A DNA stretch of 64,000 nucleotides from Bacilli bacterium (GCA_017651165.1 JAGCDH010000007.1:1-64000), one strand, 5' to 3'; counted from the stretch's first letter, positions 52,765 to 62,139 are shown. Numbers and translations: made by a program. Notes: generated from the sequence alone by a model not told the origin.

Positions 52765-55527
52765 CTATTTCTTCTGGTTCTTTCTTTTTAAGAAAAGAAT
52801 TAACGCAATTATCTCATGAACGATTAAAGGAAGCAAGGATAATGCAACAACCATGATCCATATCCACCATCTTAAGCCTGCGCATTTGAAGAAACTATTG
52901 ATGCCTGGAGTGAGGACAACAAATAGTTGTAAGCCTACACCTAAGCCAAAGGCAATCCATAATAACTTGTTACGAGTTTTAAAGTTATGGACAAATGATT
53001 TCTTAATCGAAGTCATGCCTAACATATGGACTAATTCACTAAGTGATAAGACGCAGAACGCAGCGGTTTGGGCTTGTCTAGCCATGCCACCCTCAAGCCT
53101 TGCGGCAATCTCACTAATATTAAATGTAATGCCATTCCAGCCATATCCTAAGATTGGGACCATTAAGAACGCAAGTAATGTGGCGACGGTAATAACCGCA
53201 CCATAACCAAACGTCAAGGCATAGCCACCATGTGAGAACAATGATTCTTTGCTATCACGTGGCTTGTCATTCATGATGGAGTCTTCTTTTGGATCCGCGC
53301 CTAAAGCAATTGCTGGTAAGGAGTCGGTGACTAAATTGACCCACAAGATATGAATAGCTAATAATGGGGTGCCTAAGTCTTTATTGACCGCAAAGAGCGA
53401 TAAAATAATGACAATGAACATTGTTAAGACTTCAGCGATATTACTGCTTAATAAGAAGAGAACAGTTTTCTTGATATTGGCATAAATGCCACGACCTTCT
53501 TCCACCGCTTTTTCAATGGATGCAAAGTTATCGTCGGTTAAGACCATATCCGCTGCACCTTTAGCAACATCGGTACCAGTGATGCCCATCGCAATACCAA
53601 TATCCGCTGCTTTTAATGAAGGAGCATCATTGACGCCATCACCAGTCATTGCGGCGATTAAACCATTAGCCTTAATAGCTTTAACAATAGATACTTTGTT
53701 TTCTGGAGAGACACGAGCAAAGACACGGACTGTCTTCACGGCTTCTTGTAATTCTTCAAATGATAATTTATCAATTTCATCACCACTTAATGCTTGAGAG
53801 GCTTCTTCCGCTATTCCTAATTCCTTAGCAATAGCTAAAGCGGTTGTTTTGTGGTCACCAGTAATCATAATTGTGGTAATACCAGCATTCTTGAAGATAC
53901 TAACAGCATTCTTACATTCTGGACGCGGTGGATCAATCATACCCACAAGGCCAAGGAAGACTAAATCGCTTTCTTCGAGCGTTTTGCTTTCTTTATACGC
54001 TAACGCTAAAACACGAAGAGCATCTTTTGCCATTGCATCACTAGCGTTCATTAAATCTTTCTTATCTTGTTCGGTTAAAGCTCTCACTTTGCCGTTGATT
54101 TCAATCTTAGTGGCCACTTTAAGGACACTATCAATCGCGCCTTTTGTGTACATGATGGATTTACCGTTATATTCATGACGTGTGGACATCATTTTTCTCA
54201 CGGAATCAAATGGATATTCATCGACACGGGGTGCTTCTTTTTCTAAATCACCTTTTCTTTGATTATGAGTGTTAGCGAATTCCACTAAAGCGATTTCGGT
54301 TGGATCACCAAAGACACCATTATCGGTTTCAGCATTAGAACATAATGATAAACCTTTGGATAATGGATATAAGACTTCGTTATTTAAGTTATCTTTATCG
54401 TAGAAAGTATTGTTGATAAAAGCTTTTAAGACGGTCATCTTATTTTGTGTTAATGTTCCTGTCTTATCAGAGCACACCACACTGACAGCGCCTAATGTTT
54501 CAACGGATGGTAGTTTTCTCACAATGGTATTGGCCTTAACCATTCTTTGCACACCTAACGCTAAAACAATGGTGACAACCGCTGGTAAGCCTTCTGGTAC
54601 AGCGGCGACCGCTAATGAAATAGCGAGCATAAAGTCATCAGCAATTGTGCTAGCAATTAAGTCTTTACCAATATGTTTAATAGCAAAGGCATTAAGCATT
54701 TGAATGCCAAAGATTAATAAGACAATAACTATAGTTAAGATACCAAGGAACTTGGATAACTCTGCGAGTTTCTTTTGTAATGGTGTTTGTTCATTATCAG
54801 CTTCAGAAAGCATATTAGCAATCTTGCCTGTTTCGGTATCTTTACCGGTTTTAATAACAATACCTTCACCACGTCCATAGACGATTGGTGTGGACATATA
54901 AGCAATATTGACTGTATCACCAATACCGACTTTATCGCTGAAAACGATATCGGCGTCTTTTTCCACTGGTAAAGATTCACCAGTCAAAGAAGATTCATCG
55001 GTTTTTAAATTGATAGAAGTGATTAATCTTAAATCCGCAGGAACGGTTCTTCCTTCTTCTAAGATGACGATATCACCAGGCACTAATTCTTCCGCTTTTA
55101 GTTCAAGTAATTGCCCATCTCTTCGGACCATACAGGTTAGAGATGACATTTGTTTTAAGGCCTCTAATGACTTTTCAGCGTTATTCTCTTGCACCGTGCC
55201 AATGACTGCGTTAAGAATGACAACCGCTAAGATAATCGCCGGATCACTAATGATCTCCATCGTGGTTGGTTTTTCAGTCACTGATGGAGAAAGTAATTGA
55301 TAAATCGAAATCGCGACGCTTAATACTGCGGCCGCTAGAAGGATGAAAATCATTGGGTCATTAAACTGACTCAAGAACACTAAAAAAAGCGGGGTCTTTT
55401 TCTTTTCTGGTAATTTATTAGGGCCATATTTTAATAGCCTTTTACCAGCTTCTTCGCTAGTTAAGCCTTGTTCAACATTACTATCTAGTTCTTTTAAGAC
55501 TTCCTTAGCACTTTTTGTTTCAAACAT
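52765..55527 (-). CDS. P2-type cation ATPase under manganese riboswitch control
   Basis: This 920-aa P-type ATPase has an N-terminal cation ATPase domain, PEGLPAVVTIVLALG in M4, DKTGTLTQNKMT near residue 357, TGDGVNDAPSLK, and NLVTDSLPAIALG in M6. It would normally be annotated as a Ca2+ exporter. The Mn2+-type riboswitch in its leader suggests Mn2+ export instead, as for the P-type ATPase YoaB of Lactococcus. The ATG at 55527 follows GGAGG; a TTG 15 bases upstream is not favoured. Confidence 0.92.
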   Translation of the reverse strand: MFETKSAKEVLKELDSNVEQGLTSEEAGKRLLKYGPNKLPEKKKTPLFLVFLSQFNDPMIFILLAAAVLSVAISIYQLLSPSVTEKPTTMEIISDPAIILAVVILNAVIGTVQENNAEKSLEALKQMSSLTCMVRRDGQLLELKAEELVPGDIVILEEGRTVPADLRLITSINLKTDESSLTGESLPVEKDADIVFSDKVGIGDTVNIAYMSTPIVYGRGEGIVIKTGKDTETGKIANMLSEADNEQTPLQKKLAELSKFLGILTIVIVLLIFGIQMLNAFAIKHIGKDLIASTIADDFMLAISLAVAAVPEGLPAVVTIVLALGVQRMVKANTIVRKLPSVETLGAVSVVCSDKTGTLTQNKMTVLKAFINNTFYDKDNLNNEVLYPLSKGLSLCSNAETDNGVFGDPTEIALVEFANTHNQRKGDLEKEAPRVDEYPFDSVRKMMSTRHEYNGKSIMYTKGAIDSVLKVATKIEINGKVRALTEQDKKDLMNASDAMAKDALRVLALAYKESKTLEESDLVFLGLVGMIDPPRPECKNAVSIFKNAGITTIMITGDHKTTALAIAKELGIAEEASQALSGDEIDKLSFEELQEAVKTVRVFARVSPENKVSIVKAIKANGLIAAMTGDGVNDAPSLKAADIGIAMGITGTDVAKGAADMVLTDDNFASIEKAVEEGRGIYANIKKTVLFLLSSNIAEVLTMFIVIILSLFAVNKDLGTPLLAIHILWVNLVTDSLPAIALGADPKEDSIMNDKPRDSKESLFSHGGYALTFGYGAVITVATLLAFLMVPILGYGWNGITFNISEIAARLEGGMARQAQTAAFCVLSLSELVHMLGMTSIKKSFVHNFKTRNKLLWIAFGLGVGLQLFVVLTPGINSFFKCAGLRWWIWIMVVALSLLPLIVHEIIALILFLKRKNQKK

Positions 55528-55544
55528 AAAATTGTCCTCCAAAA

Positions 55545-55632
55545 AGTCTGAGCGTCTTGTTCATAAACTGGTTAGTCCCGGGTTATACACCGTGTTGACG
55601 AGATACTAACTTCACTACTCCCGCTAAAACTG
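55545..55632 (-). ncRNA. yybP-ykoY-type manganese riboswitch
   Basis: On the minus strand the leader reads TTTTAGCGGGAGTAG at its 5' side and AACAAGACGCT at its 3' side, with AGCG/CGCT pairing as P1 and the conserved GGGAGTAG and CAAGAC boxes of the yybP-ykoY family. GTTAGT/ACTAAC forms an inner stem and CGTCAACAC is seen between. The GGAGG of the ATPase gene follows within about 20 bases, so control is probably translational. Confidence 0.8.
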
Positions 55633-55640
55633 TGTTTTTA

Positions 55641-55727
55641 TGGTGCCCGAGGCCGGAATCGAACCGGCACGGTATCGCTACCGCTGGATTTTGAGTCCAG
55701 TGCGTCTACCAGTTTCACCACTCGGGC
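55641..55727 (-). tRNA. tRNA-Leu (anticodon CAA)
   Basis: Acceptor GCCCGAG/CTCGGGC, loop CTCAAAA, a long variable arm and encoded CCA are seen. A TATAAT lies 10-15 bases upstream. The manganese riboswitch begins about 12 bases after the CCA. Confidence 0.95.
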
Positions 55728-55843
55728 AAGCGTGATTATTATATACTAGTGGGCTTAAATAATTAAAGTTTTTTAATTACTAGGCTCTTTTTTGTCTTTG
55801 GAACATGCTATACAATATACATATATTTTTAGAGGTACCACTT

Positions 55844-56515
55844 ATGAAAAAGATTCTTATTTCCGCTTTTCTAGTTAGCGCGTTCTTAGTAACTGGTTGT
55901 AACAAAGCCCAAAGCAAAAAACCAGTATATACAGTTACAAAAGAACAATATGACCAACTTTGTTATACAAGTGCATATATCCCAAATATGATGTCTTTAA
56001 ATTTCACAGTGACATATAAAGAGACACTTAACGATATTACCGTTCAATATGTCACTAAATTTGATAATGGCAAGATCTTTGCTACTCATGGTGAAGAATA
56101 TGGTGACTTCTATGTTTCATATAAAGAAGGAACATATAATGCTGAGGAAAGAACTTGGTCATTTGATTACTATTATGAAGACGATGGCAATTGGAAAATC
56201 TCCACTATTGTCAATGAGTCAATGCCAGATGATGTTTATTTGCCTGATGTCGGATGGATAGTAAGTTACGAAGAAGTGGGCTTCTACGAAAATACCAACT
56301 ATTATCAACAAATACCAGAAGACAAAGTGATGAATGGCTCCTACCACTATCGTGAAACCAAAGTTCAATTCCAAGACGGAAAGATTACATCTGCTTCATG
56401 GAAATATAAATCTAATTCCGCACCAGATAAAGAATATTTGGTTGTCATAGAAGTCACAGACTATGGTAAAACGGTGGTTAATTTACCACAAAACGCCGAA
56501 ATAACAAAAGCCTGA
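55844..56515 (+). CDS. Lipoprotein of unknown function
   Basis: This 223-aa protein has a lipoprotein signal peptide (MKKILISAFLVSAFL, lipobox LVTGC) and a beta-rich, Tyr-rich domain without a recognised family. AGAGGT precedes the ATG at 55844. It ends with TGA inside a terminator stem. Confidence 0.78.
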   Translation: MKKILISAFLVSAFLVTGCNKAQSKKPVYTVTKEQYDQLCYTSAYIPNMMSLNFTVTYKETLNDITVQYVTKFDNGKIFATHGEEYGDFYVSYKEGTYNAEERTWSFDYYYEDDGNWKISTIVNESMPDDVYLPDVGWIVSYEEVGFYENTNYYQQIPEDKVMNGSYHYRETKVQFQDGKITSASWKYKSNSAPDKEYLVVIEVTDYGKTVVNLPQNAEITKA

Positions 56516-56536
56516 CAATTTGTCAGACTTTTTTAA
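56510..56536 (+). terminator. Terminator of the lipoprotein gene
   Basis: The stem CTGACA/TGTCAG overlaps the stop codon and is followed by six T. Confidence 0.75.
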
Positions 56537-56542
56537 TCATTT

Positions 56543-56620
56543 TGGTGCGCTTGACGCGATTCGAACGCGTGACCACAACCTTCGGAGGGTTGTACTCTTT
56601 CCAGACTGAGCTACAAGCGC
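56543..56620 (-). tRNA. tRNA-Arg (anticodon CCG)
   Basis: Acceptor GCGCTTG/CAAGCGC, loop CTCCGAA and encoded CCA are seen. Confidence 0.94.
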
Positions 56621-56642
56621 AGTAACTATTATACAAAAATAG

Positions 56643-57302
56643 TCACCGCTTAGGCCATACAAAGGTGGAGTTTAAATTGTACTCGCCGTTATCAATTAAA
56701 ACATCTTGTCCAGATGCTGATTTATTAACTATTGTTAAGAAATAAATCCAGTCACACACTTCTTCTAATGTCGCCCATTTCTTTAATGGAGTGGCATCCA
56801 TAATTTCATTCCAACATTCCTCATTTTCTAAAACAGGAGCATTGGAATCTGTTAAGACTCCGCCTAAAGAGATGGAATTCGCAGTCGCACCATATTCGGC
56901 TAATCTAACTGCGACATTTTTCATATAACCAATTAAGCCCGCTTTGCTAGCGACATATTCTGGGAATTCAAACCCACTATGAGCGGAAGCAGAAGCATTA
57001 AACAAAACTGCCTTAATAGATGGTTGGAAAGCATATTTTTCAGTGACGTTCATAGAACCCACTAAATTATTAGTGATGTCATTATCGTTTTGCTTACCAG
57101 CGTTATTGATAATGATTTCAATTCCTTCTAGTGAAGGAAGATTTTTCTTTTTACTAATGTCTAAGACATAGTGTTTATATAAAGGATGATTAATAGAGGC
57201 AGGTAAAAGATCAAAGCCAATGACTTCGTGGCCTTCTTTTAAGAATCTTTCAGAAATGGCTTTACCAATTCCTTTAGAGGAACCAGTCACTAAAACTCTC
57301 AT
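56643..57302 (-). CDS. Short-chain dehydrogenase/reductase
   Basis: This 219-aa SDR enzyme starts MRVLVTGSSKGIGKAI (cofactor motif TGxxxGIG), with NNAG near 75, Ser in NASASAHSG and the catalytic YVASK. The substrate is unknown. Its ATG overlaps the stop of the transporter gene (TAATG) with AAGGAGAG upstream, so they form an operon. Confidence 0.9.
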   Translation of the reverse strand: MRVLVTGSSKGIGKAISERFLKEGHEVIGFDLLPASINHPLYKHYVLDISKKKNLPSLEGIEIIINNAGKQNDNDITNNLVGSMNVTEKYAFQPSIKAVLFNASASAHSGFEFPEYVASKAGLIGYMKNVAVRLAEYGATANSISLGGVLTDSNAPVLENEECWNEIMDATPLKKWATLEEVCDWIYFLTIVNKSASGQDVLIDNGEYNLNSTFVWPKR

Positions 57303-58066
57303 TAATCCACTCTCCTTAAATATGCAAAGTATTGTTCGCCAACTTGGTTCTTTTGCCAGTTTCTCACTACCAAGTAACCAATTGGGGAAAACACCACTTC
57401 CATTACTAATTCTAATAAAGCACCTAATAATGAACAAGTCACACATTGGATAAATGTCCAAGAGAAGCCATCCCAGAAGATAGGCGCAAAAACCATAAAT
57501 GTTAATATTGAGAAGATTAAGTTATCTGCAAATTGAGCAATGACTGTTGAAACGTAACTTCTAGTAAAGAATGCTAATTTGCCATCAGGGTTCTTTTTAA
57601 ATAGTTTGCCCACTGTGTAATTAAGGAAATTATTGATTAACGCGGAACTCATAAAAGCAATGGTACTACTCAAAAGGATGAACCACGTGCCCCCAATTAT
57701 TGTGTTAAAAGCGGTATAATCATCGGCTTTGCTTGGAATGATACTAGCAACAAAGAAAATTAAGCAAACCAACAAGTTTACTAGCATCGCAAAGACCGAC
57801 ATCCTATTAGAGGCTTTTGGGCCAAAGTGTTTGACCACGATATCCATCGATAAGAATGATAGCCAGGAAATGAGGATACCACCGTCAAGGGCGAGATATT
57901 TGGTTTGCACTAACGTCTTGTTAGCTAAGATGTTCATCGCAATAACCGATATAACAAAAAGAGCGACCACTGGAGCAGGAATGGATCGCAACAAAATCTT
58001 GGTTAGCTCGAATTCATCATGTAGCCATCTTGCAAAGCTACGACGAGCTCTTTTAATAATACTCAT
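57302..58066 (-). CDS. VUT-family transporter (queuosine precursor type)
   Basis: This 254-aa protein has six membrane helices and the VUT/YhhQ features NILANKTL near residue 45, GGILISWLSFLSMDIVVKHFG, and DNLIFSILTF. The family imports queuosine precursors such as preQ0 or preQ1. AAGGAG precedes the ATG. The leader folds into two hairpins, consistent with RNA control. Confidence 0.85.
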   Translation of the reverse strand: MSIIKRARRSFARWLHDEFELTKILLRSIPAPVVALFVISVIAMNILANKTLVQTKYLALDGGILISWLSFLSMDIVVKHFGPKASNRMSVFAMLVNLLVCLIFFVASIIPSKADDYTAFNTIIGGTWFILLSSTIAFMSSALINNFLNYTVGKLFKKNPDGKLAFFTRSYVSTVIAQFADNLIFSILTFMVFAPIFWDGFSWTFIQCVTCSLLGALLELVMEVVFSPIGYLVVRNWQKNQVGEQYFAYLRRVD

Positions 58067-58078
58067 GTTGTTCTCCTT

Positions 58079-58146
58079 GGTTTTATTTTATTAAGCGAAG
58101 GATTTAGAGGCCGAACTTCGCTGAGCCTATGCTCGTCATTATTATA
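58079..58146 (-). promoter_or_regulatory. Structured leader and -10 box of the VUT transporter gene
   Basis: On the minus strand, TATAAT (58146-58141) is followed by hairpin GAGC-ATAG-GCTC (58134-58123), then AGCGAAG...CTTCGCT (58122-58094), an A-rich tail, and AAGGAG before the ATG. The layout suits a small preQ1-type riboswitch, but the sequence does not match the classical preQ1-I or preQ1-II consensus. Confidence 0.5.
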
Positions 58147-58169
58147 TAAGTATTTGCTTATTAAGCAAG

Positions 58170-58206
58170 AAAAAAAGAACCCCTCTCTCTAGCAAAGAAG
58201 GGTTCC
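58170..58206 (-). terminator. Terminator of the SGNH-type lipoprotein gene
   Basis: The stem GAACCC...GGGTTC has a 20-nt loop and seven T on the minus strand. Confidence 0.75.
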
Positions 58207-58221
58207 TTTGAAAAGACTTAA

Positions 58222-59280
58222 TTAATCGAGTAAATCGTTGTCTAAAATCAATTGGCCATATGCTTGACCTAATTTAAAGGCATCCGCTGTGTTATAGTGA
58301 TATGTATTATAGCCACCTTTTGCGTCGTCACCAATTTCAAGACCTAAGCCACCTTCTTCGTGGTTGGCATTAATGCAGAAGTTTAAGTCATCTTCTGATT
58401 CATTGGCAATTTTCATTTTAGCGTTATTAGTGTCTGTACCATAGCTCAAAGAGCTTGTGCCTTTACCATCATAGATGGTGCAGTCTAAGAACGCGATGTT
58501 ATCTGTATCTTTATACAAAGCATAGTCTTCAAATTCTGTTTTGAAATCAGCGAGAAGTTTTCTCATGCTTGTTTCATAGTCTGGCTTGCCACCACCAGAT
58601 TCACCTTGGTGCCAGACAAAGCCTCTAATGAGGGGTGCATAACCAGCATCTTTAATCACTTCTAAACAGTTATGAGTATAGGTCTTTAATAAATAGAATA
58701 ATGATTGTCTTGGGTCATCTTCTCTGCTATCCCAGTCTGGATCTCCGTTAGCATAGTTGCCGTTTGTGAAACCTGAGCCAGAGAAAGCACATTTAATCAA
58801 ATAGACAGGATTGCCTGAGCCAACATATTCAGAAATGGTATAAGCTAGGCCTAATTCTGGGCCAAAGAATGGGTTTGGATTATCACCTTTATCACCGACG
58901 CCCATGCCAACTTTAGTTGGTTGGAAGTTTGGAGTTAATCTCGCTTCCGGAGAGCTTTTATCTTCACTGGCGGTATGAGCGTTAGTCCATCCGCTTGGAT
59001 GATAAAAACCATAGTAAGAAGTGAGAACGTTATCGATACCATCTCTCACCGTTGAGAAATCCATATCATTTTCATCGAAATAATTCTCTAATAAAGGTGT
59101 ATTACTTGTTGGGTGTGTCCAATAAGTAGAACCTTCCATATTAGATTGACCGGACAAAACAAAGACTTCAACTTCTTTAGCGTCTTTTTTGCGTTTGCCT
59201 GGATTATTGTTGGCCGAGCAAGAAGTTAAGGCAAGACCGGTTAAAGTCGCACACAAAACACATACTTTAGATAATTTCAT
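58222..59280 (-). CDS. Lipoprotein sialate-O-acetylesterase-like hydrolase (SASA/SGNH)
   Basis: This 352-aa protein has a lipoprotein signal (lipobox LALTSC), and a SGNH-type esterase domain: VFVLSGQSNMEG (catalytic Ser block), AFSGSGFTNGNY, and FVWHQGESGG. The family deacetylates sialic acids or plant glycans. It probably works at the cell surface on host or diet glycans. AGAGGT precedes the ATG. Confidence 0.88.
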   Translation of the reverse strand: MKLSKVCVLCATLTGLALTSCSANNNPGKRKKDAKEVEVFVLSGQSNMEGSTYWTHPTSNTPLLENYFDENDMDFSTVRDGIDNVLTSYYGFYHPSGWTNAHTASEDKSSPEARLTPNFQPTKVGMGVGDKGDNPNPFFGPELGLAYTISEYVGSGNPVYLIKCAFSGSGFTNGNYANGDPDWDSREDDPRQSLFYLLKTYTHNCLEVIKDAGYAPLIRGFVWHQGESGGGKPDYETSMRKLLADFKTEFEDYALYKDTDNIAFLDCTIYDGKGTSSLSYGTDTNNAKMKIANESEDDLNFCINANHEEGGLGLEIGDDAKGGYNTYHYNTADAFKLGQAYGQLILDNDLLD

Positions 59281-59343
59281 AATTAGACCTCTTTATTGCA
59301 AATACACTTTATAACACTTTTGTTCTTTGTTAAAGAAAAAACG

Positions 59344-59790
59344 CTAAAAAGTGCTTAATAATTCTTTCACTCTTTCTGGCTTTTTCAAAGGATGAGCCAG
59401 GATGACTGGTTGTTTTTGATAACCGAGTTTTTCAATTTGTTTAAACGATTTCTTTGTACCTTCTCCTGCTGGATAAAGGATGAAACCAGTTGTTTCTTTA
59501 TTAAACGCAAATTGATCTAAGACAGCATTGATTGGGGTGGAAAGTCTATCATTCCAAATTGGTGAACCAATGACCACGATGTCATCTTCTTTTAGTTCTA
59601 TATTAAGCTCTTTAATTTTAGCTTTCTTTTTTCTTGTGGCTTGGAAACCATATTTAAGAATTTTAAAGAAACCGACTTTGCCAAATGGTTTGACCATTTC
59701 CACTTTGAGGGGTTGATAGCCTTTTTCTGCCATTTCTTTGGCGATGAAATCACCATTCCCGCTAGCGGAAAAATAAACGAAATATTTCAT
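59344..59790 (-). CDS. Flavodoxin-like protein
   Basis: This 148-aa protein opens MKYFVYFSASGNGDFIAKEM, where SASGNG matches the FMN phosphate-binding loop, and continues DDIVVIGSPIWNDRLSTPI as in flavodoxin/NADPH-dependent reductases. AAGAGG precedes the ATG. Confidence 0.85.
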   Translation of the reverse strand: MKYFVYFSASGNGDFIAKEMAEKGYQPLKVEMVKPFGKVGFFKILKYGFQATRKKKAKIKELNIELKEDDIVVIGSPIWNDRLSTPINAVLDQFAFNKETTGFILYPAGEGTKKSFKQIEKLGYQKQPVILAHPLKKPERVKELLSTF

Positions 59791-59819
59791 ATGTGAATTC
59801 CTCTTGTTTTTATTGTAAC

Positions 59820-59846
59820 AAAAAAGGTGACGATTAACGCCACCTT
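59820..59846 (-). terminator. Terminator of the phosphatase lipoprotein gene
   Basis: The stem AAGGTG/CACCTT has an inner CG/CG and six T on the minus strand. Confidence 0.75.
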
Positions 59847-59867
59847 AATTGATTTTTTTAATAGCTA

Positions 59868-61343
59868 TTAATGCCAACCTTTGTTTTCAAGTTCTGTTTC
59901 TTGAGAAACGCCAGCTTCGTAATCAGGAAGCATAATGGTACGAATTTGTTCGATTGTTTCTAATTCAACGCCCATCGCTAGTAATAAGTTGGTGGCGTTG
60001 GTATTGAATGTTTCATCGGCATCAAATGTGTATGTGTAATCTTGACCATCTCTTGTGAATGTATATTCACTTGTGAAGAGTTTTAAGAATTTTGGGAAAT
60101 GCGCATTGTTAGAATTGTGCATATGGCATCTCTTGTTGTTGCATAAGGTTGTTAATTCAAAGTCGATAATTGCATCGGTGTATGTCGCACCTAAAATACC
60201 GAGTAATAAGAAACCTGTAACACCGGTTCTATCCGCACCGCCCCAGCAGTGGAAATAAACGTGTTGTTGATCGGCTTTAGCAAAATAGTTGAAGATTTCA
60301 CCGACTAAATCTCTACCAGAGTTGTCGCTTTCGCCTTTTCTATTTTGGTCAGTAATGAATGAATCATAAGCGTTAATAGCAGATCTGACATATTGCGCTT
60401 TGCCTTCATCATTTGTATTCTTGTCTCTATTTGGATAGGTGTTTTCCCAGATCCAATCGCCATCATAAGCTAAACCAGAATCGACTTTAGTTGCAGAACC
60501 AGATTTTGTTCTTAAGTCAAGCTCTAAACCGATTTTTAATACTTCTTTTTGAACTTTTTGATCAGCACTACCTTCAGTGGCGTCAAAGTTCTTGCTGTGG
60601 TTTGAACCATCAGCGGTAAAGGCTGCTGGATTAATTTCACCACCACGGAAGATTAAACCTTGGTTGATTGTGCCACCATAGGAAGAGCGATAACCACCCA
60701 TATCACGGATGTTACCAACGCTACCCATAGAAATGATTCTGGAATAATCTTCGGTCACGAAGTTTTTCATTTGAGATGCTTCATCACCTTTGGTTAATTG
60801 GTAATAGTACTTTGTACCACGGAATAAGTTTGGAAGTTTGGCAGACGCGCCATCAGATTCAACTGGCACAGTACGTAAGTCGCTCTTATCAGCTTTTGAC
60901 CAGAATGCCACTTCGGCACCAGTATAGTCTTCATCACCTTTATCCCATTTGATTTCAATTGGAATGTTCTTATAAGGCATGCTGCTGCCTTGTCTTAACA
61001 TTTGACAGACGTCAACACCACCGGAATGATCATCGTCATATGTCACACCATCACCCTTATCACTTTGTGAAGCCGCTTCATCCCAAGTCATATTGCAGAA
61101 TAATCTATCAACACGGTTTGGATACTGAATAAGATCTTCTTGTTCGTGCATTGCGTCAATGTAATCCTTGACATAAGAAGGAACCATGCAGGTATCATCT
61201 ATTTTCGCAAAGGCCACATCCATTGTTGGATCTTTGTATGGGGTAAAGTTAGGTTCGCTAGAACTATTTTTAGGACTACCACCATTACATGCAGTTATAC
61301 TTAGTGCAAAGACAGCAGAAAGTAGAAAATAACATTTTTTCAT
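59868..61343 (-). CDS. Lipoprotein with tyrosine-phosphatase-like domain
   Basis: This 491-aa protein has a lipoprotein signal (lipobox LSITAC), a beta-sandwich segment (about 120-200), and a C-terminal Tyr/Ser phosphatase domain. The CX5R loop reads HCWGGADRTG near residue 366, and NIRDMGGY plus FRGGEI mark the Y_phosphatase3-type start. It should face outside the cell, unlike most bacterial relatives. AAGAGG precedes the ATG. Confidence 0.9.
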   Translation of the reverse strand: MKKCYFLLSAVFALSITACNGGSPKNSSSEPNFTPYKDPTMDVAFAKIDDTCMVPSYVKDYIDAMHEQEDLIQYPNRVDRLFCNMTWDEAASQSDKGDGVTYDDDHSGGVDVCQMLRQGSSMPYKNIPIEIKWDKGDEDYTGAEVAFWSKADKSDLRTVPVESDGASAKLPNLFRGTKYYYQLTKGDEASQMKNFVTEDYSRIISMGSVGNIRDMGGYRSSYGGTINQGLIFRGGEINPAAFTADGSNHSKNFDATEGSADQKVQKEVLKIGLELDLRTKSGSATKVDSGLAYDGDWIWENTYPNRDKNTNDEGKAQYVRSAINAYDSFITDQNRKGESDNSGRDLVGEIFNYFAKADQQHVYFHCWGGADRTGVTGFLLLGILGATYTDAIIDFELTTLCNNKRCHMHNSNNAHFPKFLKLFTSEYTFTRDGQDYTYTFDADETFNTNATNLLLAMGVELETIEQIRTIMLPDYEAGVSQETELENKGWH

Positions 61344-61502
61344 AATAAAACCTCTTTCTTTACCTCTATTCTACGTGAATAAGGGCTAAAAACAAGATAA
61401 TAATATTAATTATTGCTAATAGACCATGTTGCGATTTAGCAATAAATGATAACGTTTCATGACCTTTCTTGCTATGATTACTTTATTAAGCGAGGATTCT
61501 AT

Positions 61503-62078
61503 ATGAAAAAAATCGGTGATTTAATTAAACCATTTGCCGCCGTGATCTTTGGCGCATTATTGCTCTTTTATTACTTGAACTATTTACAAGCCCAAGGCAC
61601 CACATTAGTGCTCGGTATCTTTGCATTAATTTTTGCAATCTATTTTATCGGTATTGGTATCGTTGGTGTGGTCTTAGGTGATAAGTTACCAAGTAATGTG
61701 AGAAAGATCTTTGACGTGATTTCTATCGCGTTATTCCCATTCTTCATCTTCTTTGGTTTTATCTTTGCGTGTACAACCGGCATTGATTTTGGTGTCACGG
61801 GTTGGATAATTGTTATTCTTAGCATGAACGCTTCTCTTATCTTCTCTGGTTTATTTGTCGTGGCATCATTTGTCAAAGTTCCAGTCTTAAAACGCTTAGC
61901 CCAATTATTTGGCGCTATCTTCGTTTTAGCGTTATTAGTCAATATCTTATACCCAATCTTCCCAATCTCCATGAATATGGCGGGTCGCTTTATTGTATTA
62001 GGGGAAATCGATATTGTCTTAGGCATTATCTTTGGCTTATTTGCCTTTATGCTTTTCAATTCTTTCAAAGAAGAATAA
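61503..62078 (+). CDS. Membrane protein of unknown function
   Basis: This 191-aa protein has about six membrane helices and no recognised family. The ATG at 61503 follows GAGG; the frame is open further upstream but without a ribosome site. It is transcribed alone. Confidence 0.75.
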   Translation: MKKIGDLIKPFAAVIFGALLLFYYLNYLQAQGTTLVLGIFALIFAIYFIGIGIVGVVLGDKLPSNVRKIFDVISIALFPFFIFFGFIFACTTGIDFGVTGWIIVILSMNASLIFSGLFVVASFVKVPVLKRLAQLFGAIFVLALLVNILYPIFPISMNMAGRFIVLGEIDIVLGIIFGLFAFMLFNSFKEE

Positions 62079-62104
62079 TAATCAATCACTAAATGATTCA
62101 TGAG

Positions 62105-62134
62105 AGCCATAGGCAGTTGCTTATGGCTTTTTTT
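62105..62134 (+). terminator. Terminator of the 61503-62078 gene
   Basis: The stem AGCCATA/TATGGCT with inner GCA/TGC is followed by six T. Confidence 0.85.
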
Positions 62135-62139
62135 ATAAA

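Noticed and set aside
57303-57461. 53-residue N-terminal extension of the SDR protein
   Set aside because: It lies inside the VUT transporter gene, and the ATG at 57302 has a good ribosome site and starts exactly at the Rossmann fold.
58079-58146. Classical preQ1-I or preQ1-II riboswitch
   Set aside because: The conserved boxes of those classes could not be found by eye; only a structured leader is claimed.
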